Shown: piece by piece, positions 8,509 to 17,483 of the stretch
Position numbering within the stretch: position 1 is the stretch's first letter
Layout of the letters: every line of letters starts with the position of its first letter
Assembly: GCA_033808805.1 (NCBI GenBank)
Contig: JAPXMY010000003.1
Span: 97,995-161,994, forward strand
Direction of reading: 5' to 3'
DNA length: 64,000 bases
DNA from: UBA1783 sp033808805
GTDB lineage: Bacteria > Bacillota_I > Bacilli_A > Erysipelotrichales > Erysipelotrichaceae
Notes under the pieces: generated by a model
The model's input: only the letters and a program-made list of their open reading frames with translations
The model's database searches: none
What the model was told of the DNA's origin: nothing
Position numbers and translations under genes: made by a program

Positions 8509-9783
8509 TTACTCTGCTACTTTTATAAATACATCGCCAGATTTAGAAGATAATATATCTGCATCAAGCCTTAGTTCATTGATAGATTTGATAGTTACCG
8601 CAAATCCATCAGGTTCAGCACCATTAGTCCAGACAGCTATAAAGGCTTTATTTCTATTTTGCCACTTCATTGAAGTTCCAGAAATACGATGGTATTCATT
8701 GAGTATAGAATTTTTGATTGTACTGCCATCCATGTAGAATTCATGTAATTCAAAACTCCAGTTTTCATGTAAAATTATATAACTTCCGTTAGCTTTATTG
8801 ACATAAACTCCTTCAAAGTTCGAATTAACATAGCTTTCTTTCATTTCATTGTAATAAACACTATAAACACTGCCATCCCAATATAATTCAAAATACTGAA
8901 CATAGACGTCTTTAACATATTTATATCTGTCTTCATAGGTTACATTATAATTGTATCTAGAATATCCACCCGTTCCCAGATATTCAACTTTTGTTACAAC
9001 CATTCCTGGTTTAATATCTTCAATAAAGTAGGCAACTTCCTGGTCAGAATCACTCCATTTCTGTTTAGCTGGAGCTTTATATCCATAATCAGCTGCTTTT
9101 TTGTTTGGATCATAGTTCTTACTTAAAGTAGTAGCCCCTGAATCTCCAGAAGAATCACCAGAAGAGCCAGTATCTGATGAACCTGTGCCAGAATCACCAG
9201 AAGAAGATCCTCCACTTGATATGGTATTGACTACCACCTTCTGCAGTTCAAGTTTGCCATCTTTTACAGCTGCTTCACCATCATATTCAGCAATATACTT
9301 TCCATCACCAGAAACATATTTTACTAAAAACTTTATTGTATTTTCTTCTACTTCTTTGGAGATCAGCGAATAGGTACCGCCCATACCAGAAGTGACATTC
9401 TTGTCAACTCCTTCCAGAAGGTCTTTAAATACGCTTGGACCAAGATCCTTCAGAGTGTGATTGAATTCAATTATTTCAAATTTCTCAATTACCCAGCCAT
9501 TTTTGGTAGCAACAGATTTTACCTGATATTTTGCTTCATAGTCATATAGAGCTGAACTGCCAACATAGCTTACAACAAGCTCATCAGTCTTCTTATCACA
9601 GGTTCTTGAAACTATTGTGTATGTACCGGTATAATCGTTATTATCCAAAATAAAATCCTGCCCTTTAAGATACTGCTCGATAGCATTTTCAGCAATAGGT
9701 TCCAGTGTTATTTCCTTATTACATCCAAATAATGATATCAACAATAAAGAAACAACAAAAATTAATTTAAGAATTTTTTTCAT
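8509..9783 (-). CDS. Lipoprotein of unknown function (paralog B)
   Basis: Exported lipoprotein, 424 aa, not assigned to a named family. The signal sequence MKKILKLIFVVSLLLISLFGC ends in a lipobox (LFGC), so lipid attachment is at Cys21. Residues 30-200 hold two similar tandem units, each with GTY(T/S)(I/L)(V/I)S(R/K) followed by a YVGxxxxY- or YVSGDGKY-type strand, an apparent internal duplication. A Ser/Gly/Asp-rich linker follows, then a region specific to this paralog and a conserved C-terminal domain with FEGVYVNKANGSYI and WTNGAEPDGF. ATG 9783 is preceded by GGAGGG. It lies 40 bp behind its near-identical neighbour, without a terminator between. Confidence 0.8.
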   Translation of the reverse strand: MKKILKLIFVVSLLLISLFGCNKEITLEPIAENAIEQYLKGQDFILDNNDYTGTYTIVSRTCDKKTDELVVSYVGSSALYDYEAKYQVKSVATKNGWVIEKFEIIEFNHTLKDLGPSVFKDLLEGVDKNVTSGMGGTYSLISKEVEENTIKFLVKYVSGDGKYIAEYDGEAAVKDGKLELQKVVVNTISSGGSSSGDSGTGSSDTGSSGDSSGDSGATTLSKNYDPNKKAADYGYKAPAKQKWSDSDQEVAYFIEDIKPGMVVTKVEYLGTGGYSRYNYNVTYEDRYKYVKDVYVQYFELYWDGSVYSVYYNEMKESYVNSNFEGVYVNKANGSYIILHENWSFELHEFYMDGSTIKNSILNEYHRISGTSMKWQNRNKAFIAVWTNGAEPDGFAVTIKSINELRLDADILSSKSGDVFIKVAE

Positions 9784-9823
9784 CACAATTCCCTCCTTCA
9801 TAATTAATTAATAACAATATTTT

Positions 9824-11077
9824 TTATGGTACTTTCACAAATAAATCACCAGACTTAGAAGATAATATATCTGCATCAAGCTTTAATTCATTGATAGATT
9901 TGATAGTGATCGCAAATCCATCAGGTTCAGCACCATTGGTCCAGACTGATTTAAAGGCCTTATCTCTATTTTGCCATTTCATTGAAGTCCCAGAAATACG
10001 ATAGTATTCATTAAGCACAGCCTTTTTGATTGTACTGCCTTCCATATAGAATTCATGTAATTCAAATTTCCAGTTTTTATGCATAATAATATAACTTCCA
10101 TTGGCTTTATTGACATAAACGCCTTCAAAGTTTGCTATAACATCAGTACTGATTGGATTTGAAACTGTAGTTGCCAGTCCTTCTGGTAAATCAAACAGCC
10201 AGTAATTCCAGACATAAACATCTGTTACATACTTGTAAACATCTTCAAAAGTTACATCAGTGTTAACAATTGTTCCACTCCATGAATGTATAATTACTTT
10301 TGTTACTATAACTCCTGGTCTTTCTTTTTCAATATAATTTTTAATTAAATATTCATCACTGCTGAAATGCGGTTGAGATGGAGTTTTATACCCATAATCG
10401 GCTGCTTTCTTGTTTGGATCATAGTTATTACTTAAAGTAGTAGCTGATGAATCTCCTCCAGAATCACCGCCCGATGAACCTTCGCCAGAATCTCCAGAAG
10501 AGCCTCCACTTGATATGGTATTGACTACCACCTTCTGCAGTTCAAGTTTACCATCTTTAACAGCTGCCTCTCCATCATATTCAGCAATATACTTTCCATC
10601 ACCAGAAACGTATTTTACTACAAAACTGACTATGCCATCTTTTACTTCCTTGGAGATCAGCGAATAGGTACCGCCCATACCAGAAGTGACATTCTTGTCA
10701 ACTCCTTCCAGAAGGTCTTTAAATACGCTTGGGCCAAGATCCTTCATAGTATGATTACTGTCAACTATTTCAAATTTTTCTATTACCCAGCCATTTTTGG
10801 TAGCGACTGATTTTACCTGATATTTAGCTTCATAGTCAAATAGAGCTGAACTGCCAACATAGGTCACAACAAGCTCATCAGTCTTCTTATCACAGGTTCT
10901 TGAAACTATTGTGTATGTACCAGTAAAATCATTGTTATCCAATATAGGGTCCTGCCCTTTCAGATACTGCTCAATAGCATTTTCAGCGATAGGATCAAGT
11001 GTTATTTCTTTATTGCATCCAAATAAGGATATAAACACTAAAGAAATAACAAAAATTAATTTAAGAATTTTTTTCAT
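9824..11077 (-). CDS. Lipoprotein of unknown function (paralog A)
   Basis: First of two tandem paralogous lipoproteins (417 aa). The signal peptide, lipobox LFGC, the two tandem N-terminal units, the Gly/Ser/Asp linker and the C-terminal FEGVYVNKANGSYI domain are almost identical to the following gene, while the 60-70 residues after the linker (starting SQPHFSSDEYLIKNY) are quite different. That pattern suggests duplication with gene conversion at both ends or diversification of the middle. The frame extends 23 codons upstream, but the ATG at 11077 has AGGAG and starts the signal peptide. No enzymatic motif is visible; surface binding is possible but unproven. Confidence 0.8.
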   Translation of the reverse strand: MKKILKLIFVISLVFISLFGCNKEITLDPIAENAIEQYLKGQDPILDNNDFTGTYTIVSRTCDKKTDELVVTYVGSSALFDYEAKYQVKSVATKNGWVIEKFEIVDSNHTMKDLGPSVFKDLLEGVDKNVTSGMGGTYSLISKEVKDGIVSFVVKYVSGDGKYIAEYDGEAAVKDGKLELQKVVVNTISSGGSSGDSGEGSSGGDSGGDSSATTLSNNYDPNKKAADYGYKTPSQPHFSSDEYLIKNYIEKERPGVIVTKVIIHSWSGTIVNTDVTFEDVYKYVTDVYVWNYWLFDLPEGLATTVSNPISTDVIANFEGVYVNKANGSYIIMHKNWKFELHEFYMEGSTIKKAVLNEYYRISGTSMKWQNRDKAFKSVWTNGAEPDGFAITIKSINELKLDADILSSKSGDLFVKVP

Positions 11078-11117
11078 AATTTTTAATCTCCTAATAATAA
11101 GCATTATTTTTATGTAG

Positions 11118-11168
11118 CTTATAAATAACATTAATTGTCTACTCAAAATTATTGTAAAACAATTTTGA
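11118..11168 (-). promoter_or_regulatory. Candidate promoter with inverted repeat, lipoprotein genes
   Basis: Minus-strand TTGAGT (11141-11146), 17 nt, TATAAG (11118-11123), 40 nt before the lipoprotein start. An inverted repeat TCAAAATT (11143-11150) / AATTTTGA (11161-11168) overlaps the -35 and could be an operator. The remaining sequence to 11318 is very AT-rich with no gene seen. Confidence 0.4.
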
Positions 11169-11318
11169 ATAGGTTTATATTTTAGATTTGGTTAAAATCC
11201 AAACATATAATTCTTTTATATTTTTTTACAACATTAAATTATTATATCTGATTTATAATTTGTTATTTTTTTAACTAGATCTTTATATATAAAATATATC
11301 ATTTATAAAAAAAGAAGT

Positions 11319-11345
11319 AAATAAAAACAGTTCTTTCGAACTGTT
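11319..11345 (-). terminator. Terminator after psuG
   Basis: AACAGTTC and GAACTGTT (11326-11333 / 11338-11345) form an 8-bp stem with a GAAA loop on the minus strand, followed by TTTATTT. It starts at the psuG stop codon and separates psuKG from the lipoprotein genes. Confidence 0.8.
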
Positions 11346-12267
11346 ATTTCTTTAATTTGGCATATTCTACTGCAATTTCACTGGCTACTCTAGCATTGTT
11401 ATAAGCTAACTGCAAGTTAGATGCAAATGACTCGCCTTTAGTCATATCTTTGATATTGGCTAATAAGAAAGGTGTAGTTTCTTTTCCTTTAATACCTTGC
11501 TCATCGGCTAATTTCAATGCATTATTGATAACTTTTTCCATTTCATCAAAATCTAAGGAATATTCTTCTGGAATCGGATTGGCAATCAATACTCCACCAT
11601 TCAATTTCAAATCCCATTTAGTTTTCAAAATATTAGCTGCTGTTTTAGCATCTGGTAAGTTATAATCAACACCAAAACCAGATTTTCTTGTATAGAAAGC
11701 TGGAAAATCATCAGTTTTATAGCCTAAAACAGGAACACCCATTGTTTCTAAATATTCTAAAGTTAAACCTATATCTAAAATAGATTTACATCCAGCACCT
11801 ACTACTGCTACATTGGTATGGGCTAATTCCTGTAAATCAGCTGAAATATCCATAGTTTGCTGTGCTCCTCTATGAACTCCTCCAATACCGCCTGTAGCAA
11901 ATATAGCAATACCAGCCATTTCAGCAATCATCATAGTAGTTGCAACTGTAGTAGCTCCATTTTGTCTTGTAGCTATATATGTAGCCACATCTCTTCTAGA
12001 AACTTTGCCAATATTTTCAGCTTTACACATCAGCATCAGTTCATCAGAATTTAAACCTACTTTTAATTTACCATCAATAATAGCTGTAGTTGCTGGAATT
12101 GCTCCTGCTTCTCTGACAATTTTTTCAACATTATTAGCAAATTCAACATTTTCAGGGTAAGGCATGCCATGTGATAGAATCGTAGATTCCAGCGCAACCA
12201 CTGGTTTGCCATTTTTAATTGCTGAAGCTATTTCATCAGTAATACTCAAATACTTTTTAAATTTCAT
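11344..12267 (-). CDS. psuG: Pseudouridine-5'-phosphate glycosidase
   Basis: Splits pseudouridine 5'-phosphate to uracil and ribose 5-phosphate. The 307-aa protein shows the PsuG (YeiN/IndA) hallmarks ALESTILSHGMPYPEN, KVSRRD, NGATTVATTMMIA, FATGGIGGVHRGA and SILDIGLTLEYLETMGVPV. It overlaps psuK by 4 bp in an ATGA context, so kinase and glycosidase form a two-step salvage module. Pseudouridine from RNA turnover would feed uracil and ribose phosphate pools. Placement next to the rbfA-truB region is probably an insertion, since these genes are not part of that conserved cluster. Confidence 0.95.
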   Translation of the reverse strand: MKFKKYLSITDEIASAIKNGKPVVALESTILSHGMPYPENVEFANNVEKIVREAGAIPATTAIIDGKLKVGLNSDELMLMCKAENIGKVSRRDVATYIATRQNGATTVATTMMIAEMAGIAIFATGGIGGVHRGAQQTMDISADLQELAHTNVAVVGAGCKSILDIGLTLEYLETMGVPVLGYKTDDFPAFYTRKSGFGVDYNLPDAKTAANILKTKWDLKLNGGVLIANPIPEEYSLDFDEMEKVINNALKLADEQGIKGKETTPFLLANIKDMTKGESFASNLQLAYNNARVASEIAVEYAKLKK

Positions 12268-13199
12268 TTTAAACCTCTTTCTTTCATAATAATCTCTTCA
12301 ATCTTCTCTAAACTCATTTCAGGGTTGATTGTTTCTGTTGTACTTATGGCTATAACTCCTGCGGCTAATGCATAATCTAAAGTCTTTTCAATATCAAATT
12401 TATTGACAAAACTATAAATCACGCCAGCCATAAAGGAATCACCTGCTCCTGAAGCATTAACCATTTCAACTTCTTTAAAAGCCTTTATATAGCTATTGCC
12501 TAAATAATCATAATATAAACATCCACCTTTTCCAAGAGATACGAATACTCTTTTAACACCTTTTTCAATAAGAATCTTACATGCTTCAATTTTATTGTGA
12601 TATCCTTCGGTTGAATGTTCTGACAAGACAGCTAATTCTATTTCATTTGGTTTGATGGTGTGAATATAAGGCAGATACTTCTTTATTCTTTCAGCATATG
12701 CACTGCTGACCGGATCACAAAAGATATCAGTAGTAAAATTTTGACAGATAAACTGCAAAACCTCTTCTGAAAGGCAAGGGTCAATAGCAATAACTTCAGC
12801 ATTTCTAATAACATGATCGATTTTTTTAAGGTAGTCAACAGTGATGTTGCTGACAATGTGCATATCACTTAATGATACATACATATCACCTTTTTCATCC
12901 AACATGCATAAATATGAAGATGAATTTTCATTTTTTACTGTCATGGCATAAGAAAAATCTATTCCGGCATTAATGGAGTATTCTTTGATAAAACTGCCAT
13001 TATTATCATCACCAATAGCAGTAATAATCTTGGTAGGATAACCAATTCTGGCTAAATTTTCTAAGACATTTCTAGTAACTCCACCAACAGAAATAGACAT
13101 ATAACCAGGATTAGAGTCATGCAAAATCAAAGGTTTTTTACTTCGACCATTGATATCTACATTTGCTGCTCCAATACCTAAAACATATTTATTTTCCAT
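12264..13199 (-). CDS. psuK: PfkB-family kinase, pseudouridine kinase
   Basis: PfkB/ribokinase-fold sugar kinase of 311 aa, assigned as pseudouridine kinase from its coupling to psuG. N-terminal GIGAANVDINGRSK and SVGGVTRNVLENLARIG are substrate-lid and di-Gly motifs. The C-terminal NASGAGDSFMAGVIYS carries the catalytic Asp and anion hole. TGGAG lies 8 nt before the ATG at 13199. The N-terminal DINGRSK sequence resembles the PsuK group rather than fructokinases, but the substrate is inferred from context. Confidence 0.9.
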   Translation of the reverse strand: MENKYVLGIGAANVDINGRSKKPLILHDSNPGYMSISVGGVTRNVLENLARIGYPTKIITAIGDDNNGSFIKEYSINAGIDFSYAMTVKNENSSSYLCMLDEKGDMYVSLSDMHIVSNITVDYLKKIDHVIRNAEVIAIDPCLSEEVLQFICQNFTTDIFCDPVSSAYAERIKKYLPYIHTIKPNEIELAVLSEHSTEGYHNKIEACKILIEKGVKRVFVSLGKGGCLYYDYLGNSYIKAFKEVEMVNASGAGDSFMAGVIYSFVNKFDIEKTLDYALAAGVIAISTTETINPEMSLEKIEEIIMKERGLK

Positions 13200-13216
13200 A
13201 CACTAGCTCCAGAAAC

Positions 13217-13222
13217 ATTATA
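13217..13222 (-). promoter_or_regulatory. Candidate psuKG promoter
   Basis: Minus-strand TGTTATAAT is an extended -10, 17 nt before the psuK ATG, just after the rbfA terminator. No clear -35. psuKG therefore looks like its own transcription unit. Confidence 0.5.
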
Positions 13223-13235
13223 ACATATCATAATA

Positions 13236-13267
13236 AATTAAAAGAAGAGAATTTTATTTCTCCTCTT
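13236..13267 (-). terminator. Terminator after rbfA
   Basis: On the minus strand AAGAGGAGAA (13258-13267) pairs with TTCTCTTCTT (13242-13251), with one G-U pair and a 6-nt loop, followed by TTAATTT. The stem includes the last rbfA codons. Confidence 0.65.
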
Positions 13268-13604
13268 CCATGTTTAATTGATTAATTATCTCATCTATGC
13301 GATTAGCGTTTTGAAGTGAAGTATCTAAGACAAAGACAAGTTCTGGACATTTTTTGATTTTCAATTTTTTAGCCAGTCTACTTCTGATTAAACCTTTGGC
13401 TTTATTTAAAGCAGTTAAGCGATATTCATCCTTTTGATACTTATCTAAGAAAGTTACAAACACTCTGGCAATTGAACTGTCGTTATTCAATATTACATCA
13501 GTAACAGTTACATAACCGACATTTGAATCTTTTACATCATCTCTGATTATCATCGTTAAATGTCTTAAAATTTCAGACTGCAGTCTTTCTTTTTTTAACG
13601 ACAT
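13254..13604 (-). CDS. rbfA: 30S ribosome-binding factor A
   Basis: KH-type RNA-binding protein that helps mature the 16S rRNA 5' end and the 30S subunit. The 116-aa sequence has the typical opening KKERLQSEILRHLTMII, the middle NVGYVTVTDVILNNDSSIARVFVTFL and the conserved C-terminal LRIKKCPELVF-like strand (LKIKKCPELVFVLD) plus RIDEIINQL. It follows infB by 5 bp and ends in a terminator, so it closes the rimP-nusA-infB operon. Confidence 0.95.
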   Translation of the reverse strand: MSLKKERLQSEILRHLTMIIRDDVKDSNVGYVTVTDVILNNDSSIARVFVTFLDKYQKDEYRLTALNKAKGLIRSRLAKKLKIKKCPELVFVLDTSLQNANRIDEIINQLNMEEEK

Positions 13605-13609
13605 AGTGC

Positions 13610-15436
13610 TTACTCCTTAACTTCCTGATCTTCAAACGCTTCTATAACATCATCAACTTTGATATCATTGTATCTCTCTATTGTCAATCCGCATTCATAA
13701 CCTGCTTTAACTTCTCTGACATTATCCTTAAAACGCTGTAGAGATCCTAATTTACCAGTATAGATAACAACACCATTTCTAATCAATCTTACTCCACTGT
13801 TATTTTTAATGATTCCATCATCAACATAGCAACCTGCTATAGTACCAATTCTACTGACTTTAAACAGCTGTCTTACAGTTGCCTGTCCTAGCACTACCTC
13901 TTCGTAAACTGGTGCCAGCATACCCTTCATAATAGATTCCAATTCTTCAAGAGCTTTATAGATTATATTATGAAGGCGAATAGATATACCATTTTCTTCA
14001 GCCATTCTTTTAACTGTGGCGTTTGGTCTGACATTAAATCCATAGATAATGGCATTTGAAGTAGTAGCCAGCATAATATCTGATTCTGTAATTGCTCCAG
14101 CAGCAGCTCTCAATACTCTGATTTTTACTTCATCATTTGAAAGTTTTTCCATTGAACTTTGAACAGCTTCAGCACTTCCAGCCACATCAGCCTTAACTAT
14201 GATATCCAGCTGCTGTAAATCACCTTCTTTAATCTTAGAGGAAATATCATCCAAGGTAAGTACTGTTGATCTTCTTTCAAGTTCTATCTTAGCCTGAGCT
14301 CTATTATCAGCTACAGTTCTTGCACGTTTTTCATCATCAAATACTTTAAAGTGATCTCCAGCTTCAGGAACATCTGATAAACCGATTATTTCTACAGGCG
14401 TAGAAGGTTTAGCTGTTTTAATTTCCTTACCTTTATCATCAGTCATTTTTCTAATACGACAGAAGGCTGAACCGACTACTAAACAGTCACTTGAATTTAG
14501 AGTTCCATTTTGAACCAATAGGGTAGCTACAGGCCCTCTTCCTCTATCTAGTTTAGCTTCTACGACCGTGCCAGTAGCCAATTTATCTGGATTGGCTTTT
14601 AATTCTAAAACTTCCGACAACAATAGAATCATTTCTAACAATGTTTGAACACCTTCACCAGATTTAGCACTAATTTTAGTAAACATTGTGCTTCCTCCCC
14701 ATTCTTCAGGTATCAGACCATAGTCAGCCAGTTCATTGTATACTCTATCCACATTGGCATTATGTTTATCAATTTTATTGATTGCAATAATAATTGGCAC
14801 ATCCGCAGCTCTAGCATGGTCAATAGCTTCCTTTGTCTGAGGCATTACACCATCATCCGCTGCAACAATAACAACAACTATATCGGTCATCTTAGCGCCT
14901 CTTGAGCGCATGGCTGTAAAAGCTTCATGTCCTGGAGTGTCCAGGAAAGTAACTTTTTGCCCATTGACAGTTGTCTGGTATGCTCCAATATGTTGAGTTA
15001 TACCCCCAAATTCACCTGCTGTGACATTAGTTTTTCTAATAAAGTCAAGTAAAGTTGTTTTACCATGGTCAACGTGTCCCATAATAGTTACAATTGGCGC
15101 TCTTGGTAATAAATCTTCAGGATTATCTTCAACAACATCTTCTAAAGAATTAGAATCGACTACTTCTTCTTTAGTAATATTGATGTTATATTCCAGAGCG
15201 ATAAGTTCAATTGTATCATCGTCTAAAGACGTATTGACAGTATACATCTTACCAAACATAAATAGGAATTTAATAATTTCAGCTGGTGACTTATTAATTT
15301 TTTCTGCTAGTTCTTTAACAGTGATGCCTTCCAGATAAGTACAATCCTTTATCACATCATTTTTTCTATTGTAATTGCGATTATACTTTTTATTGCTGTT
15401 ATTTCTTCTTCTTTTGTTTGGTTTTTTATTTGTCAT
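13610..15436 (-). CDS. infB: Translation initiation factor IF-2
   Basis: GTPase that places initiator tRNA on the 30S subunit. A short basic N-terminus (TNKKPNKRRRNNSNKK) and IF2_N domain precede the G domain with GHVDHGKTTLLD, DTPGHEAF and NKIDK, then domain II, IF2-3 and a C-terminal beta-barrel. At 608 aa the N-terminal extension is much shorter than in E. coli, as common in reduced Bacillota. I moved the start to the ATG at 15436, which has AAAGGTGG upstream, 6 codons inside the longest frame. The YlxQ (L7Ae-like) gene normally found just upstream is absent. Confidence 0.97.
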   Translation of the reverse strand: MTNKKPNKRRRNNSNKKYNRNYNRKNDVIKDCTYLEGITVKELAEKINKSPAEIIKFLFMFGKMYTVNTSLDDDTIELIALEYNINITKEEVVDSNSLEDVVEDNPEDLLPRAPIVTIMGHVDHGKTTLLDFIRKTNVTAGEFGGITQHIGAYQTTVNGQKVTFLDTPGHEAFTAMRSRGAKMTDIVVVIVAADDGVMPQTKEAIDHARAADVPIIIAINKIDKHNANVDRVYNELADYGLIPEEWGGSTMFTKISAKSGEGVQTLLEMILLLSEVLELKANPDKLATGTVVEAKLDRGRGPVATLLVQNGTLNSSDCLVVGSAFCRIRKMTDDKGKEIKTAKPSTPVEIIGLSDVPEAGDHFKVFDDEKRARTVADNRAQAKIELERRSTVLTLDDISSKIKEGDLQQLDIIVKADVAGSAEAVQSSMEKLSNDEVKIRVLRAAAGAITESDIMLATTSNAIIYGFNVRPNATVKRMAEENGISIRLHNIIYKALEELESIMKGMLAPVYEEVVLGQATVRQLFKVSRIGTIAGCYVDDGIIKNNSGVRLIRNGVVIYTGKLGSLQRFKDNVREVKAGYECGLTIERYNDIKVDDVIEAFEDQEVKE

Positions 15437-15459
15437 AACTGCACCACCTTTCATTTAAT

Positions 15460-15717
15460 TTATAATAATGAATCTAATTCATCATAAACAGTTTCTTTTA
15501 CTTCGCATTCTAGCTGCTTAGCAAGAAGATTTTTACTTCTTGCTAAGGCAAACACATCTTTATCTTTTTTAAGATAGGCTCCTCGGCCGTTCATTTTTCC
15601 AGTCAAATCTACAACAACTTCATTTTCAGGTGTTCTAACAACTCTGATTAATTCTTTCTTTGGAAAACGTTCATTAGTAATAATGCATTTTCTCATTGGT
15701 ATTTTTCTTTTTTTCAA
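15460..15717 (-). CDS. ylxR: YlxR family RNA-binding / nucleoid-associated protein
   Basis: Small DUF448 protein of 85 aa between nusA and infB. It has RKCIITNERFPKKELIRVVRTPENEVVVDLTGKMNGRGAYL, including the family GRGAYL motif. YlxR homologs have been reported to bind RNA or the nucleoid and to influence gene expression and RNase P; I do not infer more. The likely start is TTG at 15717, since GAGGA from the end of nusA lies at suitable spacing; the later ATG at 15696 has no ribosome site. It starts 2 bp after nusA, so translation is probably coupled. Confidence 0.9.
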   Translation of the reverse strand: MKKRKIPMRKCIITNERFPKKELIRVVRTPENEVVVDLTGKMNGRGAYLKKDKDVFALARSKNLLAKQLECEVKETVYDELDSLL

Positions 15718-15719
15718 TC

Positions 15720-17471
15720 TTAGTCCTCATCATAGAACTCGTCATACTCATCAAAGTCGATGTCGTCATAATACCAGTGATCTTCATCTGGATTTTCAAA
15801 CTCTTCAAGTTCTTCCTCAGTATATTCTGGTTTAATTTCGTACTCCAGCTTTTTAAGTTCTTCAAGTCTTTCTCTATGTTCTCTTGCTTCGATTTCTTCT
15901 TTAGTTTCTTTTCTTTTTCTTCTTGAAGTTGTTTCTTCTTCTGTCTCTTTGCTGGCATCAGCTAAACTTTCAAACTTAGAAACATATTCAGCTGCTCTGG
16001 CAGCAATTCTTGCTTTACGAAGTTCAATCTCTTCTTCCGTTTCTTCAACAGTTTCTTCCGTTTCTTCAACAGTTTCTTCAGTTACTTCTTCAGTAGTTTC
16101 TACAACTTTTTCCTCAGCTGTTTCTTTGACTGTTTCTTCAACTTCTTTTTCAATAACTTCATCTATTGTTTCCAGTTCTTCTTCGAAAGTATCGTCAAAT
16201 TCAATGAATTCATCATCAAATTCTTCAGTTTTTTCAGCTTCTTCAGCTTTCTTCTGTAAATAAGCTTCTAATTCTCTAGCTTTTCTTTCAGCTTCTGCTT
16301 TAGCCAGTTCAGCTGCTTTTCTTTCAGCTTCTCTTAAACGTTTTTCTTGTTCTTTGGCAATATATTGAGCCATTTCAGCCTGCCAATCAATTCCAGCATC
16401 TTCTAAGGCACCTGCTGTTTTAATATCTACTTTTTTAGATAATAACTCAGAAGCCAATTGAGCATTGATACCCTTTTTACCGATTGCCAATGACAGCTGG
16501 TCATCTTCAACAATAACCTGAATGGTATCATCTTTAGGAACAACACCTATAACGTTGGCAGGTTTCATAACATTCTTGACATACTCAATATAGTCATCAG
16601 ACCATTCAATTATATCAATGCTTTCCTGAGTAAGTGTATTATCCTGCTGTCTGATTTCAGAGATAACAGCAGATACTCTTGAACCCCTGTTACCAATACA
16701 CGAACCAATAGCATCAACATTTGGATCCTTTGAATAAACGGCCATCTTAGTTCTATTGTTAGCTACTCTGGCAATAGCTTTGATTTCTACTGTTCCATCA
16801 TAAATTTCAGATACAGTCTGTTCAAATAATCTCTTTACCAGATTCTTTGAAGCTCTTGATACTGTAATCGGAGCACCTTTTGTTTTATCACTAACTTCTT
16901 TTATAACAACTTTTAATCTTTGTCCATCATAGTATCTTTCATATGGAATCTGTTCTCTTTGAGCCAGTAAAGCAAGATCTGAATCATCAATCTTTACCAG
17001 CACAAACTTATCCTCAACAGATTCAACTACTGCATTTACTATATCATCGACTTTATCTTTATATTTATCAAGCAGGTTTTTCTTATGAGCTTCTTTAATT
17101 TTTTGTGTAAAAACATTTTTAAGGTTAGAAATTTCTTTTCTGCCAAAATTCTTGATATTTACTTCCTTTTCAATTTCATCACCAATTTTAGCATCAGGAT
17201 AGATGTCTTCTATTTCACTTAACTGTAGTTCCAGTTCATCATCATTAACTTCTTCTACAACGGTTTTAATATGATATAACTTTATTTCACCTTTTTTAGA
17301 GACCTCTACTCTTAGTTTTGGTTTAGGTAGATTTGAATCTTTTTTTACATCAATGAATCTATAATAGGCTGTCTTTAATCCCTCGCTTAAAGCATCAACA
17401 ATTACTTCACTTGAAATGTTGCTATTTTCCTCAATTGCTCCAATTGCATTTACAATTTTCTTTAAATCCAT
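15720..17471 (-). CDS. nusA: Transcription factor NusA with long acidic C-terminal tail
   Basis: Transcription elongation/termination factor. The N-terminal RNA polymerase-binding domain (1-125) is followed by S1 (about 130-200), and two KH domains with IGSCIGNRGSRV and SLAIGKKGINAQLASELL. Bacillota NusA usually ends near residue 350-400; here about 200 more residues follow. They begin with a charged coiled coil (KEQEKRLREAERKAAELAKA) and turn into Glu/Thr-rich repeats of the EETVEETEE type, ending in an Asp/Glu/Tyr-rich tail. The tail is low complexity and lacks Cys. Function of the tail is unknown; it may bind basic partners such as ribosomal proteins. It follows rimP by 12 bp. Confidence 0.96.
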   Translation of the reverse strand: MDLKKIVNAIGAIEENSNISSEVIVDALSEGLKTAYYRFIDVKKDSNLPKPKLRVEVSKKGEIKLYHIKTVVEEVNDDELELQLSEIEDIYPDAKIGDEIEKEVNIKNFGRKEISNLKNVFTQKIKEAHKKNLLDKYKDKVDDIVNAVVESVEDKFVLVKIDDSDLALLAQREQIPYERYYDGQRLKVVIKEVSDKTKGAPITVSRASKNLVKRLFEQTVSEIYDGTVEIKAIARVANNRTKMAVYSKDPNVDAIGSCIGNRGSRVSAVISEIRQQDNTLTQESIDIIEWSDDYIEYVKNVMKPANVIGVVPKDDTIQVIVEDDQLSLAIGKKGINAQLASELLSKKVDIKTAGALEDAGIDWQAEMAQYIAKEQEKRLREAERKAAELAKAEAERKARELEAYLQKKAEEAEKTEEFDDEFIEFDDTFEEELETIDEVIEKEVEETVKETAEEKVVETTEEVTEETVEETEETVEETEEEIELRKARIAARAAEYVSKFESLADASKETEEETTSRRKRKETKEEIEAREHRERLEELKKLEYEIKPEYTEEELEEFENPDEDHWYYDDIDFDEYDEFYDED

Positions 17472-17483
17472 AACTTTCCCCTT

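Noticed and set aside
15674..15958. Lys-rich minus-strand frame overlapping the nusA end
   Set aside because: Alternate frame of the low-complexity nusA tail; would conflict with nusA and ylxR, which are both clear.
16020..16160. Repeats resembling a CRISPR or satellite
   Set aside because: They are the GAA/GTT-rich codons of the EETVEETEE repeats in nusA, not spaced repeats with unique spacers.
15949..16263. 104-codon Ser/Val-rich plus-strand frame
   Set aside because: Antisense of the repetitive acidic tail of nusA.
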